DNA of 64,000 nucleotides from Nocardia vulneris. GTDB taxonomy: Bacteria > Actinomycetota > Actinomycetes > Mycobacteriales > Mycobacteriaceae. Shown piece by piece: positions 33,597 through 42,686 of this stretch. Positions within the stretch are counted from its first letter, which is position 1; every line of letters begins with the position of its first letter. Where the stretch lies: assembly GCF_001613425.1 (NCBI RefSeq), contig NZ_BDCI01000004.1:186001-250000 (forward strand), read 5' to 3'. The notes below the pieces were generated by a model. It worked only from the letters and a program-made list of their open reading frames with translations. It was not told the origin of the DNA and searched no databases. The position numbers were made by a program, and so were the translations under genes.

Positions 33597-34610
33597 GTGA
33601 TCCTGCTCACGGTCGGCCTGATTCTGCTGGGTGTCTTCGCGTTGCGCTTCCATCTGGATCGTCGGCGGTTGAGCAACGGGATCTATCTCTTGTCGAGTGT
33701 CCTCGTCCTAGGGGTGTGGGCGATCGGGTCGGGCGATCAGGTGGATCTGACGCTGGCGCTGGCCGGCCTGCTCGTGGTGCTCTCCCCGCTGGCGGTGCTG
33801 GTGCTCGCCGGATTGTTGCTGGCCAACGGCATGCAGATGCTGCGCAGGGAAGGGCTGCGGATCGCGAACCTGCTCTCGATCGGGCCGGGCGTCGTGCTGC
33901 TGGCGCCCTACGTGCTGCTCGGTGTCGCCATCGCGACCGGCAGCCTGCGATCGGTGCTGCTCGCGTCGCTGCTCATGGCCGTGAGTTACTTCGGCTTCGT
34001 GTTCACCGGCTTCGTGCTGTATTCGCTGCTCTACGGCCGGCTGCCGTACCGGCCCGGCATGGACGCGATCGTCGTGCACGGCTCCGGGCTGGTGGGCGCG
34101 CGGGTGCCGCCGCTGCTGGCCGCTCGCTTGGACCGTGCCGCCCAGATCTACTGGGCCGAACTGGCCGAAGGCCGCAAACCCGTGATCATCACCAGCGGCG
34201 GCAAAGGCTCCGACGAGGCGGTATCGGAGGCGGCCGCGATGGCGGACTACCTGCTCGCCCGCGGTATCCCCGAGGACAGCGTGGCGCGCGAGGAGAAATC
34301 CACCACCACGCGGGAGAACCTGCTCTTCATCAAGCGGCTGCTCGGCGAGCGGGGCACCACGACCCGAATGGTGCTGGTAACCAGCAACTTTCATATCCTG
34401 CGCACCGCGATTCTGGCGCGCAGGCTGCGCCTGGACGCGGAGGTGACGGGCGCGCGGACCGCCTTCTACTACCTGCCGAGCGCCATCCTGCGCGAGTTCA
34501 TCGCGATCGTCGTCGCCTACAAGTGGACCAACGCCCTCACCTGCCTGGTGCTGGTAGCGCTGCCGCTGGTGCTCGGTTTGGCCGCAGGCGAGTCGCTCAC
34601 CGGCCGGTGA
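33597..34610 (+). CDS. YdcF/SanA-like DUF218 membrane protein
   Basis: The 337-residue protein has about four N-terminal membrane helices (1-150), a DUF218 domain (about 155-290) and a last membrane helix. MDAIVVHGSGLVG, ITSGGKGSDE, EDSVAREEKSTTTRENL and VTSNFHILRT are typical of the family, which is linked to envelope barrier function. Its biochemistry is unknown. GTG at 33597 is the start. It converges on the second PAS-ANTAR gene, six bases away. Confidence 0.85.
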   Translation: MILLTVGLILLGVFALRFHLDRRRLSNGIYLLSSVLVLGVWAIGSGDQVDLTLALAGLLVVLSPLAVLVLAGLLLANGMQMLRREGLRIANLLSIGPGVVLLAPYVLLGVAIATGSLRSVLLASLLMAVSYFGFVFTGFVLYSLLYGRLPYRPGMDAIVVHGSGLVGARVPPLLAARLDRAAQIYWAELAEGRKPVIITSGGKGSDEAVSEAAAMADYLLARGIPEDSVAREEKSTTTRENLLFIKRLLGERGTTTRMVLVTSNFHILRTAILARRLRLDAEVTGARTAFYYLPSAILREFIAIVVAYKWTNALTCLVLVALPLVLGLAAGESLTGR

Positions 34611-34616
34611 GCGTCC

Positions 34617-35300
34617 TCAGGAGGCGTCGACGCGTTCGTGCACGGTCAGCAGTAAATGGTCGAAGCGAGTGCGGAAACCGGCGCTGTCCTTGCTGATCAT
34701 CCTGAGTTCGGCGACGAACTGCGCGGCCAGATCGCGCAACTTCGTATTGGTCTCCTGCGAGCGCCAGCGCAACACCCGGAACGCCTGCTCCGCGTTCACC
34801 CCGTAGGCCAGGATCAACGCGCCCTTGGCCTGCTCGATCACCGCCCTGGCCTCGATCACCTCGGGCAGGATCTCCTCGAAGACCTCTTGGCGTTGCTCTT
34901 CGAGCCGTTCGGTCACGTCGACGTAGTAGCCGGAGGTGCCGATGATGGCGCCATCGTCGTCGGTGAGCAGGTCGCCGACGACGACCACCTCGCGCACCTC
35001 GTCCTTCGCGTCGACGATCCGGTGCCTGCCGCAGAACGGCTGACCGGTCTCGGCGGCCGCGGCGATGCAGCTGGCCACGTGCTCGCGGTCGTCGGGGTGC
35101 TTGTGCGACAGCAGCAGCTCGGTGGTCGGTTCCACCTCGCCGGGTGCGTAGCCGTACATCGCCGCCAGCTCGTCGGACCACTCCCACCGCTGATCGGCAA
35201 ACCAGAATCGGAACCAGCCCGGTTCGGCGCAGGGGTCGACACCGATGGTCTCCTCCATCGCCTGCACCACGCCCGGTGGCACCTCGTCGCCCAAACTCAC
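34617..35300 (-). CDS. PAS-ANTAR RNA-binding antiterminator (second copy)
   Basis: The 227-residue protein has a PAS domain (FRFWFADQRWEWSDELAAMY, GYYVDVTERL) and an ANTAR domain (ARAVIEQAKGALILAYGVN, FRVLRWRSQETNTKLRDLA). It is clearly paralogous to 16284-17042, with the same WYWFADQRWEW-type block and the same spacing. Start at GTG 35300. It shares a short divergent region with the VanX-like gene. The signal and RNA target are unknown. Confidence 0.88.
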   Translation of the reverse strand: MSLGDEVPPGVVQAMEETIGVDPCAEPGWFRFWFADQRWEWSDELAAMYGYAPGEVEPTTELLLSHKHPDDREHVASCIAAAAETGQPFCGRHRIVDAKDEVREVVVVGDLLTDDDGAIIGTSGYYVDVTERLEEQRQEVFEEILPEVIEARAVIEQAKGALILAYGVNAEQAFRVLRWRSQETNTKLRDLAAQFVAELRMISKDSAGFRTRFDHLLLTVHERVDAS

Positions 35301-35379
35301 GCGTCCAGTATCCGCCGAAACCTGCGCGCACCGCGAGGCGGCCCGTCATTGTGGCAACAGCTGACCCACGAGGAGAACC

Positions 35380-36219
35380 ATGAGAACTGTGCTGTCCGTC
35401 CGACGGCTCGGCATCCTGGCGGTGGCCGGGGCCTTTCTGCTGGCGCTCACCGCCTGCGCGGAGCGCCGCACCGATCCGCCGGCCGCCGAATCCGCCACCG
35501 CGGCGCCAGCCGCCGAAACCATCACCGCGGCGCCGGCCGACGAATCCGCCTTCGTCTCCATCACCGAGGTCGATCCGACGATCCTGGTCGAGGCCCGGTA
35601 CTACGGGGAACACAACTTCCTCGGCACCCGGGTCAACGGCTACGAGGCGCCGAAATGCCTGCTGACCAAGCCGGCGGCGACCGCGTTGGCCCAGGTGCAA
35701 GCGGAGTTGCGGCCGATGAACCTCACGCTCAAGACCTACGACTGCTATCGGCCGCAGCGCGCGGTCGACCATTTCGTGGCGTGGGCCAAAGATCTCGGCG
35801 ACGTGAAGATGAAGCAGGAGTTCTACCCCACCGTGGAGAAGGCGAATCTGTTCCGCGACGGCTACATCGCCGAGAAATCCGGGCACAGTCGCGGCAGCAC
35901 AGTGGATCTGGCCATCGTCGCGTTGCCCGCCGCCGACCCCGAGCCGTACCGCGCCGGTGATCCGCTGCGCGCCTGCTTCCTGCCCGCCGAGCAGCGATTC
36001 CACGACAACATCCTCGACTTCGGCACCGGTTACGACTGCTTCGACCCCGCCGCGCACACCGCCAACCCCGCCACCGGCGGCAACCAGCGCGCCGTGCGGA
36101 CGCTGCTGACCGAACTGATGGACGATCACGGCTTCACCAATCTGCCCGAAGAGTGGTGGCATTTCACCCTGAAAGACGAGCCCTTCCCCAAGACCTTTTT
36201 CGACTTCCCGGTGCGCTGA
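35380..36219 (+). CDS. VanX-type D-Ala-D-Ala dipeptidase lipoprotein
   Basis: The 279-residue protein has a lipoprotein signal with LALTAC, an Ala/Pro linker (about 27-55) and a D-Ala-D-Ala dipeptidase domain. Zinc ligands are visible in EKSGHSRGSTVDL (His and Asp) and EEWWHF (Glu and His); TYDCYRPQRAV holds the conserved Arg. It would cleave D-Ala-D-Ala outside the membrane. There is no vanH or vanA partner, so housekeeping peptidoglycan turnover is more likely than glycopeptide resistance. Confidence 0.9.
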   Translation: MRTVLSVRRLGILAVAGAFLLALTACAERRTDPPAAESATAAPAAETITAAPADESAFVSITEVDPTILVEARYYGEHNFLGTRVNGYEAPKCLLTKPAATALAQVQAELRPMNLTLKTYDCYRPQRAVDHFVAWAKDLGDVKMKQEFYPTVEKANLFRDGYIAEKSGHSRGSTVDLAIVALPAADPEPYRAGDPLRACFLPAEQRFHDNILDFGTGYDCFDPAAHTANPATGGNQRAVRTLLTELMDDHGFTNLPEEWWHFTLKDEPFPKTFFDFPVR

Positions 36220-36390
36220 GCGCGATCGGCCGTGCCGCAGGGGTGCACAGCGGACGCGCGGGCTTCTACACTGAGAACCTGCGGCACGGTCGAGACGTCG
36301 GAGCGGCCCGCATTCGGCGATCGGCATCCATCGAAGTCCTGATCCCGCTCGCCGGTCGCGTTGCCCGGCCCGTTCCATGGAAGAGGCGCC

Positions 36391-36930
36391 ATGCCCGATC
36401 CATCACACGTCAAGGTCTGTCTGTTCGGGCAGGATTGCCGCTGCCCCAGCATCACCGTGTTCCTCGCGCCCGAACCGCTGCTGCCCGGCGGCAGCATCCT
36501 GCATCTGCTCGAACAAGCGCCCCTGACCGCGGCCACCGAGCCGACCCCCGACGCCGACCTGATCGACCGGGTGCAGGCCGAATCGGCCGACGCCGATCGA
36601 ACGGCCCTGTTGCACACCGAGTTCCGCGCGTTTCTGGCGGGCCTGCCCGAACCCGGACAGGTCGGGACCATTCTGCACGACCATCAGATCAGCGCCACCG
36701 CACCGGTCGGCCTCGATCTCGACGATCCCGCCGAGCTGACCCGGCTGGCGCTACTTCCCGAGCACCCCATCGGTTTTCGCCGCACCGCGGACTTCCGCGA
36801 GGCGGCCATGCGCCGCGCGATGGCCACCGTCTACCGGCATTTCGAGGTCGACCAGCGCGTCCGGCTCATGTATCACGGCTTCGCCGACCCGAGCACCGGC
36901 TGGTTCGCGCTGCGCACCGCGAGCGCCTGA
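36391..36930 (+). CDS. Hypothetical protein with Cys-rich N-terminus
   Basis: The 179-residue protein begins MPDPSHVKVCLFGQDCRCPS with three Cys in eight residues and has no membrane segment. The rest is mixed alpha/beta. AAGAGG precedes the ATG at 36391. It converges on the DUF574 methyltransferase gene, seven bases away. No family is recognised; the Cys cluster could bind metal. Confidence 0.6.
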   Translation: MPDPSHVKVCLFGQDCRCPSITVFLAPEPLLPGGSILHLLEQAPLTAATEPTPDADLIDRVQAESADADRTALLHTEFRAFLAGLPEPGQVGTILHDHQISATAPVGLDLDDPAELTRLALLPEHPIGFRRTADFREAAMRRAMATVYRHFEVDQRVRLMYHGFADPSTGWFALRTASA

Positions 36931-36937
36931 GGGCCGA

Positions 36938-37744
36938 TCAGGGTTTGCGGGCGACGCCGCCGTACGCCCCGGAACGCTCCGGGAACTCGCCGATATCCGC
37001 GGCGTTCTCCGGCCGCCAGAGCGGCAGGTGCACGAGCCCCGGGTCGAGCAGGTCCCAGCCCACGAAGAATTCGGCGATCTCCGGCCGGCTGCGCAGCACG
37101 ATCTCGGTCGAGGTGCGCCCGGACAGTTTCTGGGCCTCGAGCACCTCCTCGGGCTGTCCGTCGGCCGTGGCGTGGGTGATGGCCAGGTAGCTGCCGGGCA
37201 CGACCGCGTCGCGCAGCCGGGCCACGCAGCCCGCCGGGTCGGCGTCGTCGCCGACGAAGTGCAGCACACCGAGCGCGAGCACCGCCACCGGCTGCTCGAA
37301 ATCGATCAGCTCCGCCACGGCCGGATCGGCCAGGATGGCTTCGGGGTCACCGATATCCGCGCGCACCACCGCCGCGGCCGGATTGCCGTCCAGAATCGCC
37401 CGGCTGTGCGCCACCGCGACCGGGTCGATATCGACGTAAACGACTCGCGCCGAAGGGTTTCGGCCCTGGGCGACCTCGTGCACATTGCCGACGGTGGGGA
37501 TGCCGGAGCCGATGTCGAGGAACTGGGTGATGCCCTCATCGATCAGGAACCGTACGCATCGGCGCAGCAAATCCCGGTTGGCCCGCATGGTTTCGGCCAC
37601 GTTGGGCGTGAACGCCTCGATCTGCCTGGCCAAGGTCCGGTCGATCTCGAAGTTGTGCATGCCGCCGACGAAGTAGTCGTAGACCCTGGAGGCGCTGGGC
37701 CGATCCAGATCGATTCCCTCGGGCGCCCAACTCGGTCTGGTCAT
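36938..37744 (-). CDS. DUF574 (PF04672) SAM-dependent methyltransferase
   Basis: The 268-residue protein starts with PEGIDLDRPSASRVYDYFVG and has FLDIGSGIPTVGN, VVYVDIDPVAVAHS and LALGVLHF, the standard pattern of this actinobacterial methyltransferase family, which is often found in many paralogues. Substrates are not known. It is divergent from the GGDEF-EAL gene across 129 bases. Confidence 0.9.
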   Translation of the reverse strand: MTRPSWAPEGIDLDRPSASRVYDYFVGGMHNFEIDRTLARQIEAFTPNVAETMRANRDLLRRCVRFLIDEGITQFLDIGSGIPTVGNVHEVAQGRNPSARVVYVDIDPVAVAHSRAILDGNPAAAVVRADIGDPEAILADPAVAELIDFEQPVAVLALGVLHFVGDDADPAGCVARLRDAVVPGSYLAITHATADGQPEEVLEAQKLSGRTSTEIVLRSRPEIAEFFVGWDLLDPGLVHLPLWRPENAADIGEFPERSGAYGGVARKP

Positions 37745-37873
37745 CGATCCCGAACCCTCCTAGAAATATCGCCAGCTCACGATCGACGCGGCGAAAGCTT
37801 CGTCATCGTAGCCGGGTTCGTCCGTCGCCCGCAGTTGGGCGAGCGCCAGCAAACCGGACTACGATCAGAGCTT

Positions 37874-40036
37874 ATGGCGTGGGATGCCGGGAGGGGTTCA
37901 GATCCTGGCGGACCGCACGCCGAACTGGCCGAGCAATGGGCGGCCGCGCTCGGTGGCGGACCGCGCGATCATGTCGTGCCCATGAGTTCGGCCGAATCCC
38001 GGTTGCTGCTCACCACGCTGGCCGAGGAATTCGCGATCGCCGCCGAAACCGGCGCGCCCGCCGAACAGGTCGCGGAACTGGGCGCGCGGCTGGCGGAATC
38101 GCACTTCGTCGGCGACGAGGTGCTCGGGCGCACCCTGGCCGTGCTGAACACCTACCTCACCGAGGCCAGCGGCGTCCCCGCCGGGCGCGTGGCCGAATTG
38201 GTCGGCGCGTTCGCGACCGGCTACCTGCGCGCGTTCCGGGCCTGGCTACTCGCCGAGCAGGAGAGCGTGCGCACCGCCGAGATCGCCGCCCGCCGGATGG
38301 TCGAGCAGCAGTTGCGCTCCAGCGAGGCCCGGCTGCGGGCGGTGTTCTCCCAGGCCGGCATCGGCACCGGTCTCTCCGATATGACCGGGCGCATCATCGA
38401 GGTCAACAACGCCTTCGCGAACATGCTCGGCTACCGGCCCGAGGAGATGTGCCGGCTCTCGGTGACCGATCTGACCCACCCCGACGACGGCCCCGACATG
38501 TGGCAGAAGTACGCCGGGGTGCTCGCGGGCAAATACGACAACGTGCAGCTGGAGAAGGCGTACCGGCATCGGGACGGCGGCACGGTGTGGACCCATATCA
38601 ACGTCTCGCTCATCCGGGACGAGCAGGGACAACCGCAGTACACGCTGGTGCTGGTGGAGGACGTGTCCGAGCGACGGGCGCTGCGCGAACGGTTGCAGTA
38701 CCGCGCGCACCACGACCAGCTGACCGGCCTGCCGAACCGATCGCGCTTCTTCGACGCGCTCACGGCGGCTTTCGCCGACTGCACCAGGGTCGGGCTCTGC
38801 TACGTCGATCTGGACCATTTCAAGACCGTCAACGACACCTACGGGCACGCGGTCGGCGACGAACTGCTCGCCCAGGCCGCCGCCCGGCTCAGTGCCTGCA
38901 CCACGCGCGCCGATCAGCTCGTGGCCCGGATGGGCGGCGACGAGTTCGTGGTGCTCGTACCGCATTCCAGCGGCGTCGAGGAGATGGCCGCGGTGGCGCG
39001 CACGGTGTTGCACGCGCTGTCTCAGCCGTTCTATGTGCACGAGCACCATCTGGCGATCACCGCGAGCATAGGCGTGATGGAGGAGCGCGCGGATCGCTCG
39101 TCCACCGGTGATTTCCTGCAGGCCGCCGACACCAGCATGTACTGGGCCAAGGCCGCGGGCCGCGCCCGCTACGCGATCTTCGACGCCGATCGCGGCCGGC
39201 GCGAACACACCAGTGCCGAACTGTCCGCGGCGATGCCCTCGGCCATCCGGCACGGCGAGTTCTTCCTCGACTATCAGCCGATCGTCTCGCTCGCGGATGG
39301 GCAGACCGTCGCTGTCGAGGCGCTGGTGCGCTGGCGCCATCCCGATCTCGGTGTGCTCAGCCCGGCCCGGTTCGTCGACCTGGCCGAGGACAACGGCCAT
39401 ATCGGCGCGCTGGGCGCGGTGGTGCTCGAACGCGCCTGCCTGGACAGCCGGGAATGGCATACCCGGTACCCGCATACCCCGACCATCAGCGTGAACGTCT
39501 CGGCCGCCGAGGTGGCCGATCCGGCCTGGCTCGATCACGTGCAGCAGGTGATCGCGGAAACCGGCATCGAGGCGGGCCTGCTGCAACTGGAACTGACCGA
39601 GCGCGCGTTCATGCAGACCACCGGCCGGCCGCTGCGGGCATTGCACACGCTGGCCGAGTCGGGCGTGCGGATCGCCATCGACGATTTCGGCACCGGCTAC
39701 TCGAATCTCGCCTACCTCGGGCAACTTCCGCTGCACGTGGTGAAGCTCGCGGGCCCGTTCGTCCAGCGCATCCGCACGCCGGACACCGCGAGCCCGACCG
39801 ACCTGCTACTGCTCGAGACGATCATCGATCTCACGCACGCCCTCGGCTTCACCGTCACCGCCGAATGCGTCGAAACCCGCCACCAGGCCGACCAACTCCG
39901 CGACCTCGGCTGCGACACCGCCCAGGGCTGGCACTTCCACTATCCGATGCCCGCCGACCAGGTGACGACCCTGCTCGGCAGCACGACCGGCGCCAACACC
40001 GATCCGGCCAGACGAAAACCTCCCGGCGACAAATAA
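37874..40036 (+). CDS. PAS-GGDEF-EAL cyclic-di-GMP turnover protein
   Basis: The 720-residue protein has an N-terminal helical domain (about 1-140), a PAS domain (about 150-270), a GGDEF domain with intact MGGDEF near residues 353-358, and an EAL domain with VEALVRWRHP near 480, NVSA, ELTERAF, DDFGTGYSN and AECVET. It may make and degrade cyclic di-GMP. By eye, the product-inhibition site reads RxxQ instead of RxxD, and the usual LKIDxxFV reads VKLAGPFV. The start is ATG 37874; upstream open frame is antisense to the methyltransferase. Confidence 0.9.
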   Translation: MAWDAGRGSDPGGPHAELAEQWAAALGGGPRDHVVPMSSAESRLLLTTLAEEFAIAAETGAPAEQVAELGARLAESHFVGDEVLGRTLAVLNTYLTEASGVPAGRVAELVGAFATGYLRAFRAWLLAEQESVRTAEIAARRMVEQQLRSSEARLRAVFSQAGIGTGLSDMTGRIIEVNNAFANMLGYRPEEMCRLSVTDLTHPDDGPDMWQKYAGVLAGKYDNVQLEKAYRHRDGGTVWTHINVSLIRDEQGQPQYTLVLVEDVSERRALRERLQYRAHHDQLTGLPNRSRFFDALTAAFADCTRVGLCYVDLDHFKTVNDTYGHAVGDELLAQAAARLSACTTRADQLVARMGGDEFVVLVPHSSGVEEMAAVARTVLHALSQPFYVHEHHLAITASIGVMEERADRSSTGDFLQAADTSMYWAKAAGRARYAIFDADRGRREHTSAELSAAMPSAIRHGEFFLDYQPIVSLADGQTVAVEALVRWRHPDLGVLSPARFVDLAEDNGHIGALGAVVLERACLDSREWHTRYPHTPTISVNVSAAEVADPAWLDHVQQVIAETGIEAGLLQLELTERAFMQTTGRPLRALHTLAESGVRIAIDDFGTGYSNLAYLGQLPLHVVKLAGPFVQRIRTPDTASPTDLLLLETIIDLTHALGFTVTAECVETRHQADQLRDLGCDTAQGWHFHYPMPADQVTTLLGSTTGANTDPARRKPPGDK

Positions 40037-40086
40037 TTCCGGCCGCCCGGCGATAGATATCGGGGCAGCCGTGACATGTTCAGCGC

Positions 40087-41511
40087 TCAGTCGTCGGTGG
40101 TGCCCGGTGGGTAGATCATCTGGTTCGGTGGGTTGCTGGTGCGGCGGGCGAGGGGGTAGTAGATCGCGGCGGTGAAGACGATGCCGACGATCCAGGAAAT
40201 ATCTGCGCCGCCGAGCTTTTCGGTGAGCGGGCCGGTGTAGAGCTGCTGGGCCAGGAACGGGATCTGCGCGAGAATGCCGAGCGCGTAACAGGCCAGCGCG
40301 GTGACGTTCCAGCGACCGTAGCGACCGTTCGGGTCGTAGAGGGCCGGAATGTCGATCCGCTCGCGGGAGATCAGGTAGTAGTCGATCAGGTTGATCGCGC
40401 TCCACGGCGTGAACACCATGAGCAGCGTGAGTACGAAATTCTTGAAATTGTTCAGGAAGTCGGCGCTGGCCGCGATCGCGATCAGCATCGACACCACCGT
40501 GAACCCGACGATGTAGGCGGCACGGACGATCGGCGTGGCGCGCGATTGCCCGGTGAACGCGGTCACCGAGGTCAGGATGCACATGAAGCCGCCGTAGGCG
40601 TTGAGGCAGTTGACGGTCAGCTTGCCGACCACGATCACCAGATAGATCAGCACGCCGAGCACGAACGGCCCCGCCAGCTCACCGAGAAAGCCGACCTGGT
40701 TGCCCAGGAAGGCTTTTCCCGCCGCGGCCGCGACGATCGCGCCGAACGTCATCGACCACTGCGAGCCCAGCACACTCCCCGCGAAGGTCGCCCAGAAGGT
40801 GGTGCGGTCGCTGGTCGAGCGGGGCAGGTAGCGCGAATAGTCCGCCACGTACGGCCCGAAGGTGAGCTGCCACCCCGCGCCGAGCGAGATGGCCAGCACG
40901 AACGTGGCCGCATCGAACGGCTCCGCCCCGAGCAGCGCGCGCACGTCGTAGTCGGCGGCGAGCCGGATCGCGAGATAGCCGAAGCCCACGATGCCGACCA
41001 CCGTGGCGATCCGGCCCACCACGTGGATGAGCCGGTACCCGGTCACCGCGACCACGGCGGTGAGCGCACCGAACACGAGGATCCCGACCGTCGCATCCTC
41101 GATGCGCAGGATCTTGTTCACCGCCTGACCCGCCAGCACCGTACCGGTCGCGGCGAACCCGAGGTACATGACGACGACGAGCAGCAGCGGCAGTACGGCC
41201 CCGAACACCCCGAATTGTGCTCGGCTGGAGATCATCTGCGGCAACCCGAGGCGCGGTCCCTGCGCCGAATGCAGGGCCATCACGATGCCGCCTAGGATGT
41301 TGCCGATCAGCAGGCCGAAGATCGCCCACAGCGCGTCGGCCCCGAACACCACCGCCAGCGCGCCGTCGACGATCGCGGTGATCTGCATGTTCGCCCCGAA
41401 CCAGAGGGTGAACTGGCTGCGCGGCGTGCCGTGCCGTTCGGCGTCGGGGATCACCTCGATGGTGCGCCGCTCGATCGGCCCCGTCGCGTCGATGCGCTCG
41501 TCCTGCGCCAT
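40087..41511 (-). CDS. NCS1-family nucleobase/hydantoin permease
   Basis: The 474-residue protein has about 12 membrane helices. It opens with a cytosolic tail (PIERRTIEVIPDAERHG), followed by TLWFGANMQI, LGNQ/GG patterns, FGVFGAVLPLLLVVVMYLGF and GPYVADYSRYLPRST. These match NCS1 transporters for purines, cytosine or allantoin. The substrate cannot be told. Start at ATG 41511 after AAAGGCGG. It follows the NarI-like gene by 122 bases on the same strand. Confidence 0.9.
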   Translation of the reverse strand: MAQDERIDATGPIERRTIEVIPDAERHGTPRSQFTLWFGANMQITAIVDGALAVVFGADALWAIFGLLIGNILGGIVMALHSAQGPRLGLPQMISSRAQFGVFGAVLPLLLVVVMYLGFAATGTVLAGQAVNKILRIEDATVGILVFGALTAVVAVTGYRLIHVVGRIATVVGIVGFGYLAIRLAADYDVRALLGAEPFDAATFVLAISLGAGWQLTFGPYVADYSRYLPRSTSDRTTFWATFAGSVLGSQWSMTFGAIVAAAAGKAFLGNQVGFLGELAGPFVLGVLIYLVIVVGKLTVNCLNAYGGFMCILTSVTAFTGQSRATPIVRAAYIVGFTVVSMLIAIAASADFLNNFKNFVLTLLMVFTPWSAINLIDYYLISRERIDIPALYDPNGRYGRWNVTALACYALGILAQIPFLAQQLYTGPLTEKLGGADISWIVGIVFTAAIYYPLARRTSNPPNQMIYPPGTTDD

Positions 41512-41633
41512 GGGTCCGCCTTTCGTCCACGAGGCACGATCAGCGAAACGGCGATGCCCCGGAGCAGCAGTATGCCGGATACCGGACGGTCTTGTACGGC
41601 GTTGCGGCGCAGCCGGTTCCGTGGACCGCGCGG

Positions 41634-42311
41634 CTACCCGGCCGCGAGCATCCGCGGCGATTCCGGCGCGGGTTCGGTCTTGATCCGCAGCAGCGCGCGG
41701 CAGATCGGATCCGCCATCACACCGGCCAGCCGGGTGTAGGGCCAGATCGCGATGAACACCACCAGGATCAGGCCCCGGGCCTGATAGATGAGCGGTGCGT
41801 GCACCATGACATCGGGCTGCGGATGGAGACTGAACAGCGACCGGAACCAGACGAAAAGCGTTTCGGCGGTGCGATATCCACCCTCGGTGGAGTTCGGGTC
41901 GAACTTGATCGCCACCCAGGACAGCAGCGCGGTCACCATCAACGGAAAGGTGATGCGGTCGAACGGGCTGATCACCGGTCGGGCCGACCCGCCGATGATG
42001 TCGGGGACGAACAGCAATACCGCGCCGACGGCGGCGGCGACCAGCGCACCGATCTCGACGACGGCGAGGGCCACGTAGAGCGGCCCGTCCGGGTGGCCGT
42101 GCGGCCCCGAGACCAGCAACTCGGTCACCCGCGCCGCGATCAGCACACCGATGCCGACGCGCAGCGCGGTCGTGCCGAACCGCTGACCGGGGTCGGTCTC
42201 CTCGCGATTGCCGAACCAACTGAACCGATCGTGCCGATAACGCCACACATGGCCGAGGACGAACGACAGAAACGCACTGTAGGGAAGCGTGATCCACAGC
42301 ATCGACATCAT
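41634..42311 (-). CDS. NarI-like membrane protein lacking the haem-ligand histidines
   Basis: The 225-residue protein has five predicted membrane helices and clear homology to the gamma subunit of respiratory nitrate reductase: LPYSAFLSFVLGHVWRYRHD near the start, and EGGYRTAETLFVWFRSLF and IAIWPYTRL near the end. In NarI four His bind the two b haems, two in FH-G...GH of helix 2 and two in the last helix. Here these read ALRVG...AARV, YQARGL and TRLAGV, so all four are gone. No narG, narH or narJ is nearby. Start taken at 42311 after AAGGCGAG; several Met codons are close. Confidence 0.75.
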   Translation of the reverse strand: MMSMLWITLPYSAFLSFVLGHVWRYRHDRFSWFGNREETDPGQRFGTTALRVGIGVLIAARVTELLVSGPHGHPDGPLYVALAVVEIGALVAAAVGAVLLFVPDIIGGSARPVISPFDRITFPLMVTALLSWVAIKFDPNSTEGGYRTAETLFVWFRSLFSLHPQPDVMVHAPLIYQARGLILVVFIAIWPYTRLAGVMADPICRALLRIKTEPAPESPRMLAAG

Positions 42312-42424
42312 CTGCCGACTCGCCTTCTGCATCGAGCTAATCGAAAACGAAACTATCCGGTGCACTACTTTCGCAGACCGCGAGTCACCAGGCAAGCATC
42401 GAAAGCCCCGTTACCCAGCGTGTA

Positions 42425-42556
42425 CTACCTTTGAACGACAGTGGATCCGGGGTGCGGCGCCGAGGCCGAGTCGGCCGGCGGCGCGGCCACCACGGCAGAC
42501 AGAATGAAGGCCACCACCGCCGCGGTTTCGGCCACCGTCCGCTTGGAAATACGCAT
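42425..42556 (-). CDS. 43-residue secreted-peptide candidate
   Basis: In the 375-base gap 42312-42686 a short minus-strand frame starts MRISKRTVAETAAVVAFILS, continues AVVAAPPADSASA, and ends in a short polar tail. This is a textbook signal peptide with a cleavage site after SASA, leaving only about ten residues. The ribosome site (GGGGTCGGG) is poor. If not real, the gap holds only the promoter of the NarI-like gene. Nothing else coding is seen there. Confidence 0.35.
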   Translation of the reverse strand: MRISKRTVAETAAVVAFILSAVVAAPPADSASAPHPGSTVVQR

Positions 42557-42686
42557 ATCCCGACCCCAACTGTGCACCGCACACCTCGTCGCCAACTCCC
42601 TGTCGAACGAACGGTATCCACCCGCGAACGGCGTTCCCAGACAGCACTTTTCCTGCCCCGGGAATCGGCGTTACCCGCGCGCCCGG

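Noticed and set aside
35380..36219. VanX-like gene as a glycopeptide-resistance cassette
   Set aside because: No vanH, vanA or VanRS genes are near, and the protein is a lipoprotein, unlike cytoplasmic VanX.
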